A stretch of DNA of 5,879 nt, from the NCBI GenBank assembly GCA_947630435.1, contig CANRHO010000053.1:1-5879 (forward strand). Reading direction: 5' to 3'. The notes under the pieces were generated by a model. The model had not been told where the DNA came from, did no database searches, and worked only from the letters and a program-made list of their open reading frames with translations. Within the stretch, counting starts at the first letter, position 1, and every line of letters starts with the position of its first letter. Positions 1 to 5,661 of this stretch are shown one piece after another. Made by a program: the position numbers and the translations under genes. The DNA is from an uncultured Bacilli bacterium (lineage in GTDB: Bacteria > Bacillota_I > Bacilli_A > RF39 > UBA660).

Positions 1-147
1 AAAACTTCCGTTTATTTCTATATCACTAGTATTTTCTGTTGTAGCATTCTTAGAACTATTTTTATTTGTACTTTTACCACTAGTAGTACTTTTTGAACTA
101 GTTTGATTATTATCTTCTTTATTACTTACTTTATTCTCAGATTGATT
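1..147 (-). other. Ser/Thr/Asn/Lys-rich low-complexity tail of the LRR protein
   Basis: From about residue 665 to the window edge the protein is dominated by Ser, Thr, Asn and Lys (for example SSKSTTSGKSTNKNSSKN). In Gram-positive surface proteins such stretches commonly act as flexible spacers through the cell envelope ahead of a C-terminal anchor. Whether an LPxTG-like signal or second membrane segment follows cannot be seen here. Confidence 0.7.
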
Positions 148-2139
148 TAATATTTTATATGTTGCAACAGTAACATCTCCATCTTTTATTATGAAGCTAT
201 CACCATCAACTACCCCACTTAATCCTTCTAAAGTAATATTTACTTTATCTTTATCAAATGATGCTCCTCCTACATCTATTGTTTTATCTTTGTTATTTAC
301 TTTATAAGCATCACTTAATACATCATATACCTTAACCTCATTTGAAATAAAGTATGGTAAATATATATCCGATCCATCTATTTTAGAAGCTTCATCGCTA
401 CATTCATCAGTTGTACAATATCCATATTTATCACAATAATCAGTATTCATACTCATAATATTATCATGCTTCATTTGTACGTTAGTAATACCTTCTTTTA
501 AGGCTTTTAATGATCCATTTTCATAAGATGCAATATTATCATCATCTACGTAATATGTAACCTCAACACTTTTATCTAACTTAACGTTTTCATTATATTT
601 TACTGAATCTCCCTTTAATATGTATATGGTATTTGTCATTGGGTTTTTCTGTAAATTTATAGCATAAGGTTCTTCATCACTAAAGTTTTTCATAAAACTT
701 AAGTCAATGTTTTTTATGTTATTATTGTGCAGTAAAAGAAGATACAAATTGCTATTATCTCCTAAAATAACATTATCTATTTTATTGTTTTCTAAGTATG
801 CGGCTTGTAAATTTTGATATTTACTTAAATCTATTGTTCCGCTTATATTATTATTACTTAATGCTATGGCTTGTAAATCACTATCAGGAAGTACTACTTT
901 AGTTAAATCGTTATTATATAGCTCAAGATATTGAAGATTATTTAGATTACTTAAATCCATTGTTCCACTTAAATTATTATTGCTAAGATATAAAGAATCT
1001 AAATTAGGGCAACCACTTAAATCTATATTAGTTAGATTATTATTATCAAGATCTAAAGATTTTAAATTAGGGCGACCACTTAAATCAATACTAGTTAGAT
1101 TATTATTATCAAGATCTAAAGATTTTAAATTGGTGCAACCACTTAAATCTATATTAGTTAGATTATTGTCACTCAAACCTAAGCTTGTTAAACTAGAACA
1201 TCCATTTAAATCTATATTAGTTAGATTATTGTCACTCAAACCTAAGCTTGTTAAACTAGAACATCCACTTAAATTTATATTAGTTAAGTTGTTATTTCCA
1301 AACATTATGTATGTCAAGCTAGAACAACCACTTAAATTTAAATTAGTTAGATTAATATTCAAAGATATATATAAAGTACTTAACTTTGAAAAGCCACTTA
1401 AATCTAGCGTAGACAAATCATTTTTATCCAACGCCAAATATATCAAATTATCACTTTTTTTCAAATCTATTTTGCTTAAATTATTTTTACTTAATGTTAT
1501 GTGTGACAAACCGGGAATATCACTTAAGTCTATATTACTCAAACTATTATCTGATAAATTAAGTGAAGTTAATTTAGTATTATTACTTAAATCTATACTA
1601 TTTAAATTAGCACCTGTTATAGTAAGCGAAGTTAATTTAGTATTATTACTTAAATCTATACTTTCTAAATCACTTACTGATGAATAAAGGTCAGTTAATC
1701 CAGTTAAATATTGTATTCCATTTAAGTTACCTATGTTATCATAAGTATAAATAGAAATCGATGTTATTGATGTAATTTTTTCTTCTATTGTAGCTACTTG
1801 TTCCTCTGTTATATTTGTAGCACAATATGAAGAATCTGAAGATTTAATAGAATTAATTACCTTACTATAAAAGTTAACGTCAGTAAATCCATAGTCATTT
1901 AATCCGTTAGGGTTATCCTCTGTTTTTGGTTTAAACTGTGCTGGTATTTCATTGCAGGTTACCGCAGCTCCTTTTAATTTATTAACGTTTACTATGTTTA
2001 GTTTAAAAGCTCCTGTTAAAAGTAGTGCTACTACTAATACTAATGCTATACATACCGAAATAATAGCCTTCTTTTTTGTTTTATTATCTGCTAATTTTGG
2101 TCTTCCTACTTTATTTTTTTCTTTTTCCCTTTTAAACAT
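1..2139 (-). CDS. Membrane-anchored leucine-rich-repeat surface protein, 3' end cut by window edge
   Basis: The frame is open for 713 codons from ATG at 2139 to base 1, with no stop in the window. An AAGGTG ribosome site six bases upstream supports this start. Residues 1-24 are very basic and include a GRPK motif. Residues 25-45 form one hydrophobic segment without a lipobox, so an uncleaved signal anchor with the rest outside the cell is inferred. A short Cys-containing region follows (Cys62, Cys106). About 16 leucine-rich repeats occupy residues 157-501 with pattern LxxLxLxxNxLxxIDL, which fits the 21-residue bacterial IRREKO-type class. Residues about 510-605 resemble a bacterial Ig-like (Big_2) domain, with a Cys569/Cys575/Cys580 insertion. 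A beta-rich module of unknown family covers about 605-663, then a Ser/Thr/Asn/Lys-rich tail. Binding or adhesion is the usual role of such proteins; the ligand is unknown. Any C-terminal wall anchor would lie outside the window. Confidence 0.9.
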   Translation of the reverse strand, partial: MFKREKEKNKVGRPKLADNKTKKKAIISVCIALVLVVALLLTGAFKLNIVNVNKLKGAAVTCNEIPAQFKPKTEDNPNGLNDYGFTDVNFYSKVINSIKSSDSSYCATNITEEQVATIEEKITSITSISIYTYDNIGNLNGIQYLTGLTDLYSSVSDLESIDLSNNTKLTSLTITGANLNSIDLSNNTKLTSLNLSDNSLSNIDLSDIPGLSHITLSKNNLSKIDLKKSDNLIYLALDKNDLSTLDLSGFSKLSTLYISLNINLTNLNLSGCSSLTYIMFGNNNLTNINLSGCSSLTSLGLSDNNLTNIDLNGCSSLTSLGLSDNNLTNIDLSGCTNLKSLDLDNNNLTSIDLSGRPNLKSLDLDNNNLTNIDLSGCPNLDSLYLSNNNLSGTMDLSNLNNLQYLELYNNDLTKVVLPDSDLQAIALSNNNISGTIDLSKYQNLQAAYLENNKIDNVILGDNSNLYLLLLHNNNIKNIDLSFMKNFSDEEPYAINLQKNPMTNTIYILKGDSVKYNENVKLDKSVEVTYYVDDDNIASYENGSLKALKEGITNVQMKHDNIMSMNTDYCDKYGYCTTDECSDEASKIDGSDIYLPYFISNEVKVYDVLSDAYKVNNKDKTIDVGGASFDKDKVNITLEGLSGVVDGDSFIIKDGDVTVATYKILNQSENKVSNKEDNNQTSSKSTTSGKSTNKNSSKNATTENTSDIEINGSF
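1015..1140 (-). repeat. Second tandem duplicated pair of LRR units, 2 x 63 bp
   Basis: The blocks 1015-1077 and 1078-1140 match at 58 of 63 positions by hand alignment. They encode the units starting GRPNLKSLDLDNNN and GCTNLKSLDLDNNN. This pair directly abuts the pair at 1141-1266 in the same 63-bp phase, but has a different internal sequence, so the two duplications were separate events. Confidence 0.9.
1141..1266 (-). repeat. Near-perfect tandem duplication, 2 x 63 bp
   Basis: The blocks 1141-1203 and 1204-1266 differ at a single base (C at 1142 against T at 1205), so 62 of 63 positions match. The difference changes Ser to Asn at the end of the unit. Both encode a GCSSLTSLGLSDNN-type repeat. 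The near identity indicates recent duplication or gene conversion. Confidence 0.95.
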
Positions 2140-2145
2140 CTTTAA

Positions 2146-2151
2146 CACCTT
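2146..2151 (-). promoter_or_regulatory. Ribosome binding site of the LRR protein gene
   Basis: AAGGTG on the minus strand lies six bases before the ATG at 2139. It fixes the start ahead of the basic tail and membrane segment, giving the expected N-in signal-anchor layout. Confidence 0.75.
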
Positions 2152-2169
2152 ACCTTATTTTACATTATT

Positions 2170-2199
2170 AATATAGCATAATATAATTTTTATCGTCAA
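2170..2199 (-). promoter_or_regulatory. Sigma-A-type promoter of the LRR protein gene, with extended -10
   Basis: On the minus strand a -35 box TTGACG (2194-2199) is followed by an 18-base spacer and a -10 box TATATT (2170-2175). The -10 box is preceded by TGC (2176-2178), the extended -10 form TGnTATAAT. Transcription would start near 2163, leaving a leader of roughly 24 bases that contains the AAGGTG site. This is the best promoter match in the window and suggests the LRR gene is transcribed on its own. Confidence 0.65.
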
Positions 2200-2219
2200 G
2201 ATAACTTTATATTATAATA

Positions 2220-2237
2220 ATAAGATTATAATCTTAT
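2220..2237. repeat. Perfect 18-bp palindrome between the reductase gene and the LRR promoter
   Basis: ATAAGATTATAATCTTAT is a perfect inverted repeat without a loop, starting 16 bases after the reductase stop codon and ending 20 bases before the LRR -35 box. It has only two G:C pairs and no clean U-tract follows on the minus strand, so it is a poor intrinsic terminator. It could be a protein-binding site, a weak terminator for the reductase gene, or chance in AT-rich DNA. Confidence 0.4.
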
Positions 2238-2253
2238 AAAAATCAGATTAATA

Positions 2254-2997
2254 TTAATTTCTAGCAGCTCCATCAACTGATAATACCACGCCGGTTACAT
2301 AACTTGCCATGTCGCTTGCTAAAAATAAAAACGCGTTTGCAACATCTTCTGGTCTACCTATTTTTCTAAGCGGAATAGTATTAATTAATGGTTTTATTTT
2401 TTCTTTTGGTATGTTTTTCATCATGTCAGTATAAATAATACCAGGAGCAACAGCATTTACTCTAATATTATCAGGTCCTAATTCTCTTGCAAGCGATTTA
2501 GTAAGACCATTTACAGCAAATTTACTGGTAGGATATCCACATCCAGAAGGTTGTCCATACAAACTTACCATTGATGATGTATTTAGTATTACTCCACCAC
2601 CATTTTTCTTCATTATTGGTGCTACTACCTTAGAACAATTAAATACGGCATTAACGTTTAAATCCATTATTTTCTTAAAATTTTCTTCCGTATAATCATA
2701 AATACTATCCATTGCACTTATTCCAGCATTATTAATTAATATATCAATTTCCCCATATTTTTTATTTATTTCGTCAAATGCTTTTTCTACTTCTTTTAAA
2801 TCACATATATTTGGAAATAAACCACTTACTTCGTAAGTGTTATTTATCTTTTTTAATTCTCTAATTGCTTTATCAACCGATTCTTTTTTAGAACCAAATA
2901 ATATAACTTTACAATTGTTATCTAAAAATTTCTTAGCTGTTGCAAACCCAATACCACGGGTTCCCCCTGTTATAACTGCTACTTTACCATTTAACAT
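2254..2997 (-). CDS. Classical short-chain dehydrogenase/reductase, FabG-like
   Basis: The 247-residue product has the full classical SDR plan and usual length. It shows the cofactor-binding loop TGGTRGIG (residues 10-17), Asp66, NNAG (89-92), and the tetrad Asn114, Ser142, Tyr155, Lys159. PG at 185-186 and a C-terminal VDGA complete it. Lys37 and Lys38 after the second strand, with no acidic residue there, suggest NADPH rather than NADH. The family reduces or oxidises carbonyl/hydroxyl groups in the cytoplasm as tetramers. Closest by eye are 3-oxoacyl-ACP reductases (FabG), but hydroxysteroid and sugar dehydrogenases share these motifs. No fatty-acid genes are adjacent, so I do not assign fabG. 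The start at 2997 is chosen because AGGAG lies eight bases upstream and the protein then begins MLNGKVAVITGG, as in FabG. An ATG at 3003 would add two residues but sits only two bases from AGGAG. Confidence 0.9.
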   Translation of the reverse strand: MLNGKVAVITGGTRGIGFATAKKFLDNNCKVILFGSKKESVDKAIRELKKINNTYEVSGLFPNICDLKEVEKAFDEINKKYGEIDILINNAGISAMDSIYDYTEENFKKIMDLNVNAVFNCSKVVAPIMKKNGGGVILNTSSMVSLYGQPSGCGYPTSKFAVNGLTKSLARELGPDNIRVNAVAPGIIYTDMMKNIPKEKIKPLINTIPLRKIGRPEDVANAFLFLASDMASYVTGVVLSVDGAARN

Positions 2998-3005
2998 AAT
3001 CATTT

Positions 3006-3010
3006 CTCCT
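3006..3010 (-). promoter_or_regulatory. Ribosome binding site that decides the reductase start
   Basis: AGGAG on the minus strand is eight bases from the ATG at 2997 but only two from the in-frame ATG at 3003. The normal spacing favours the downstream start. Confidence 0.7.
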
Positions 3011-3032
3011 ATTATAAATATTAATCATATTT

Positions 3033-3062
3033 ATTCTATAATTTATTTATTTTAAAAATCAA
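3033..3062 (-). promoter_or_regulatory. Candidate promoter of the reductase gene
   Basis: On the minus strand TTGATT (3057-3062) and TAGAAT (3033-3038) are separated by 18 bases, about 30 bases upstream of the start region. The match is moderate and the region is very AT-rich, so chance resemblance is possible. Confidence 0.35.
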
Positions 3063-3095
3063 TCTTTAAAATGCACTGAGAAGATTTTAGTAATC

Positions 3096-3119
3096 AAAAA
3101 CCAAAATAAATTAGTTTTT
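3096..3119 (-). terminator. Weak AT-rich hairpin after the zincin-like gene
   Basis: Directly after the stop codon, the minus strand has AAAAACTAA, loop TTTATT, then TTGGTTTTT. This can pair over nine positions with one G-U. The U-run is part of the stem and there is a single G:C pair, so terminator activity is uncertain. Confidence 0.3.
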
Positions 3120-4127
3120 TTATTTACTAACATTTTGCATTTTAATGCTAGATCCATCCATATTTTTTGAAAAATTTTTTTCTATTAGCTCATCTAAAAT
3201 TTCCGGAGCATAAAATTTAATACTATACTTTTCATCTTCATAACTTAATGGAAAGGCGTTAACAAAACTTAAAAGCAAAGTCTCTAATTCACTTATGGAT
3301 ATTAACCCCTCGTAAGCTGATGTTTTTAAATAATTGATATAACAAGATAACAAAATTCTCGTTACTCTCGTTGCGGTTTTTTGAAGATCATTATTTTTTT
3401 CTTCTGAGTAACTACCAACATCATTTATGGTCTTTTCATGTAAAATATCAATATCCTTAATTAGTTCATATGCAGTATCTTCATAACAATACTTTGATAA
3501 TGTTTCTATTAATCCATATAAATCTGCCTCAAAATACATTTTTGTCATTTTTTCTTGACCTATAATTTTTTCTATAAGTATATCAATCACTTGAAAAAGT
3601 TGATAAGCGCTAGAGTCATTTTCAAAATATCTTTTATCTAAAAGTGAAGTATATCCCTCATTTATTCCCCTACCAATACTAAAATCATTTGATGCTTGTG
3701 AAAATCCAGAAAAAACCCTTTTTCCATTTACAACTGAGGAACTTAGGTGGAATAATTCATGTGTTATTGAATTATTCCTGTCATTTTCTAACAAAGTTAT
3801 TATATTATGATTAACTTCATAGCTACCACTTTCTTGACTATCTGTTTCAAATTCAGTAATTATTAAGTCATCAATATTTCTTTTAAAGTTATCTAATGAA
3901 ACGTATGGTAATTTATCTTTAATAACGTTATTAAAGTATTCAACAGAATTTGAATACTTTGCTTTTTTATCCGTAACTTTAATTTTTGATATGTTTAGCT
4001 TGCAAAGTCTCCTAACTTTATTTCTATCAATAATATATCTTTTTTTATTTAAATTATCTTTATATATATTAATTATTCCACCAGCTATAATTCCCATTAC
4101 TAATGAATTAAATAAATCTAAGTTCAT
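3120..4127 (-). CDS. Putative membrane-anchored HExxH zinc metallopeptidase (gluzincin-like), unrecognised family
   Basis: I do not recognise a named family for this 335-residue protein. Residues 5-22 are hydrophobic and glycine-rich and look like a single N-terminal membrane anchor, followed by a basic stretch (KDNLNKKR). The motif HELFH (His123, Glu124, His127) lies in a predicted helix, and 30 residues later GINEGYTSLL supplies Glu157. This resembles the HExxH...NE(G/A) arrangement of gluzincins such as thermolysin, where the two His and the second Glu bind zinc and the first Glu activates water. Peptidase activity is therefore inferred, not shown. The C-terminal half (about 165-335) is helical-looking, with no motif I recognise. 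The start is ATG at 4127: GAGGTG is six bases upstream, and the alternative GTG at 4136 lies inside that ribosome site. The gene stands alone between the gatB terminator and the reductase. Substrate and side of the membrane are unknown. Confidence 0.8.
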   Translation of the reverse strand: MNLDLFNSLVMGIIAGGIINIYKDNLNKKRYIIDRNKVRRLCKLNISKIKVTDKKAKYSNSVEYFNNVIKDKLPYVSLDNFKRNIDDLIITEFETDSQESGSYEVNHNIITLLENDRNNSITHELFHLSSSVVNGKRVFSGFSQASNDFSIGRGINEGYTSLLDKRYFENDSSAYQLFQVIDILIEKIIGQEKMTKMYFEADLYGLIETLSKYCYEDTAYELIKDIDILHEKTINDVGSYSEEKNNDLQKTATRVTRILLSCYINYLKTSAYEGLISISELETLLLSFVNAFPLSYEDEKYSIKFYAPEILDELIEKNFSKNMDGSSIKMQNVSK

Positions 4128-4133
4128 ATATAA

Positions 4134-4139
4134 CACCTC
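4134..4139 (-). promoter_or_regulatory. Ribosome binding site containing a decoy GTG start
   Basis: GAGGTG on the minus strand is six bases before ATG at 4127. Its last three bases form an in-frame GTG (4134-4136) that automatic gene finding may take as the start, adding three residues (read as MLY). No other ribosome site precedes that GTG, apart from a weak AAAGTGAG. Confidence 0.65.
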
Positions 4140-4145
4140 ACTTTA

Positions 4146-4172
4146 ATATTATCATAAATTTATATTTGACAA
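4146..4172 (-). promoter_or_regulatory. Possible promoter of the zincin-like gene
   Basis: The minus strand carries TTGTCA (4167-4172), a good -35 box, with TAATAT (4146-4151) 15 bases on. TATGAT (4151-4156) and TATAAA (4159-4164) also occur but at poor spacing to it. A promoter is expected here because a strong terminator lies immediately upstream, but the exact boxes are unsure. Confidence 0.25.
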
Positions 4173-4206
4173 ATAAATATATAAATAAAATGTAAATATA
4201 CTTTAC

Positions 4207-4237
4207 AAAAAAAAGAAAAGTTAAAAATAACTTTTCT
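4207..4237 (-). terminator. Intrinsic terminator of gatB
   Basis: On the minus strand, AGAAAAGTTA (4228-4237), a four-base loop and TAACTTTTCT (4214-4223) form a perfect 10-bp stem, followed directly by seven more Ts (4207-4213). The stem starts at the second base of the gatB TAG stop codon. This is the strongest terminator in the window and marks the end of the gat operon. Confidence 0.85.
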
Positions 4238-5660
4238 ACTTATTATACTTAGCTAGTTCCTCTCTTAAAATGTCCATTGCCATTTTAGGATTTGCTTTAC
4301 CACGAGTTTTTTTCATAACCTGCCCTACGAAAAAGTCTATCATTCTTGTTTTTTCTGGGTTATACTCTTTTGCTTGTTCATCATTTTCTTTTAATACTTC
4401 CATAACTACGTCATGAATAGCAGAATCATCAGTTATTTGCATCATACCTTTTTCTTTAACAATTTCTTTAGGATCTTTACCTGATTTTATCATGTCTTCA
4501 AAAACCTCTTTAGCTTGTTTTGAAGATATTGTTTTATTATCTACTAAGTCTATTAACTCTTTTATCATTACTGGTTTAATAGGAACTTCATCAATTGTTA
4601 TTTCATTAGTGTTTAAGTACCCCATAAGCATTCCGGTAACCCAGTTACAAGCTTTTTTAGGATCAGCCCCTAACTTGACACATTCGTTAAAGAAATCAGA
4701 ATTTTCTTTAACTTTAACTAATACTTCGGAATCATATTCAGAAAGATCATAATTTTCTTTGTACATTTGCTTTCTTTCTAACTGAAGCATTGGAATTGTT
4801 TTCCTTATTTCATCTAACATTTCACAAGTAACGGGTGTAGGTGCAATATTAGGTTCAATAAAGTACTTATAATCTACCGCATCAACCTTACTTCTCATGT
4901 GGAAAGTCTCTCCAGTTTCATCGTCTAATCTTCTTGTTTCTTGTTCTACTACCCCACCATTTTGAAGGATTTCAGTTTGTCTTTCAATTTCAAAATCAAT
5001 TGCGCGACCTACGTTATAAAATGAATTAATGTTTTTAATTTCTACCTTACTACCTAATTCATCTGTATCAGAAAGAGATACGTTAACGTCACAACGCATT
5101 TGTCCTTTATCACTTCTCGCCTGTGATACACCGCAGTAAATGATTAAAGAGCGTAGTGTTTCTAAAAACGTTAATGCCTCTTGTTTTGAATGCATACAAG
5201 GCTGTGTTACCGTTTCAATTAATGGAATTCCTGATCTATTATAGTCGATTAATGAATATGTATCATAGTGATCTAATGATGCTGTATCTTCTTCTAGGTG
5301 AATATCGTGGATGTCTACTTTTTTAATTTCACCATCAACTTCGATATCCAAATAACCATTAATACCAACTGGTTTAGTCATTTGAGTTATTTGGTATCCC
5401 TTTGGTAAATCTGGATAATAATAATTTTTACGGTCAAATATTATCTCATCTGGCGTTTTACAATTTAATGCCATTGATACCTTTAAAGCTCTTTTAACAG
5501 CTTCTTCGTTAGCTACTGGAAGTATTCCTGGAAAACCTAAATCTTGGTAAGCTACGTTAGCGTTTGGGTTTTCGTTATAACCATTTACCGCTGGAGAAAA
5601 AACTTTTGAGTTAGATTCAAGCTCACAGTGAACTTCAAGTCCGATTGTTACTTTATACAT
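4236..5660 (-). CDS. gatB: Aspartyl/glutamyl-tRNA(Asn/Gln) amidotransferase subunit B
   Basis: The 474-residue protein has the family's usual full length and order. GatB activates the Glu or Asp on mischarged tRNA with ATP and accepts ammonia tunnelled from the GatA glutaminase, giving Gln-tRNA(Gln) or Asn-tRNA(Asn) in the cytoplasm. Visible landmarks are GLEVH (7-11), FDRKNYYYPDLPKGYQIT (75-92), HLEED (121-125), the signature DYNRSGIPLIE (139-149), MRCDVNVS (188-195), EIKNINSF (207-214) and ETRRLDDETGETFHMRSK (241-258). The C-terminal tRNA-binding tail ends with the GQVMKKTRGKANP stretch (446-458). The start at 5660 is supported by AAAGGAGG nine bases upstream, lying inside the end of gatA. 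The stop is TAG and overlaps the terminator stem. Only one base separates it from gatA, indicating co-transcription and probable translational coupling. The product contains a TGG-encoded Trp at residue 340. Nothing is missing or broken. Confidence 0.98.
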   Translation of the reverse strand: MYKVTIGLEVHCELESNSKVFSPAVNGYNENPNANVAYQDLGFPGILPVANEEAVKRALKVSMALNCKTPDEIIFDRKNYYYPDLPKGYQITQMTKPVGINGYLDIEVDGEIKKVDIHDIHLEEDTASLDHYDTYSLIDYNRSGIPLIETVTQPCMHSKQEALTFLETLRSLIIYCGVSQARSDKGQMRCDVNVSLSDTDELGSKVEIKNINSFYNVGRAIDFEIERQTEILQNGGVVEQETRRLDDETGETFHMRSKVDAVDYKYFIEPNIAPTPVTCEMLDEIRKTIPMLQLERKQMYKENYDLSEYDSEVLVKVKENSDFFNECVKLGADPKKACNWVTGMLMGYLNTNEITIDEVPIKPVMIKELIDLVDNKTISSKQAKEVFEDMIKSGKDPKEIVKEKGMMQITDDSAIHDVVMEVLKENDEQAKEYNPEKTRMIDFFVGQVMKKTRGKANPKMAMDILREELAKYNK

Positions 5661-5661
5661 G

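Larger units (their letters stand above)
637..1671 (-). repeat. Leucine-rich repeat array, about 16 units of 63-66 bp
   Basis: Units are anchored on an IDLS-like core and are mostly 21 residues (63 bp). A few are 22 residues, for example the units containing LSG followed by TMDL or TIDL. Central units from 1015 to 1329 are in perfect 63-bp phase: 1015-1077, 1078-1140, 1141-1203, 1204-1266 and 1267-1329. The outer units on both sides are more diverged. The pattern LxxLxLxxNxLxxIDL repeats the LRR core with a second short leucine strand, as in the IRREKO-LRR class. The array should fold as a curved solenoid on the outer face of the membrane. Confidence 0.9.

Noticed and set aside
1015..1329. 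Regular 63-bp spacing as a CRISPR-like array
   Set aside because: The repeats are contiguous, without unique spacers, and are translated as leucine-rich repeats in one open frame.
980..1687. 235-codon plus-strand open frame with repeated LKSILVRLL-like units
   Set aside because: It is the antisense image of the LRR array. The 63-bp units carry no stop in this frame, so it stays open and looks repetitive by itself. No ribosome site or independent homology was seen, and the minus-strand frame clearly encodes the LRR protein.
1952..2176. 74-codon plus-strand frame opposite the LRR protein N-terminus
   Set aside because: Its hydrophobic, Phe-rich product is the complement of the Lys-rich tail and membrane segment. 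No family resemblance.
2254..2997. Naming the reductase fabG outright
   Set aside because: The motifs are shared across classical SDRs and no fatty-acid synthesis gene is adjacent, so the substrate cannot be read from this window.
2837..3055. 72-codon plus-strand frame opposite the reductase start
   Set aside because: Antisense shadow of a clearly coding SDR gene.
4166..4171. TTGACA on the plus strand as a divergent promoter
   Set aside because: There is no plus-strand gene downstream; the next plus-strand sequence is antisense to gatB. More likely a by-product of TTGTCA on the minus strand.
4492..4752. 86-codon plus-strand frame inside gatB
   Set aside because: Antisense shadow of a strongly conserved gene.
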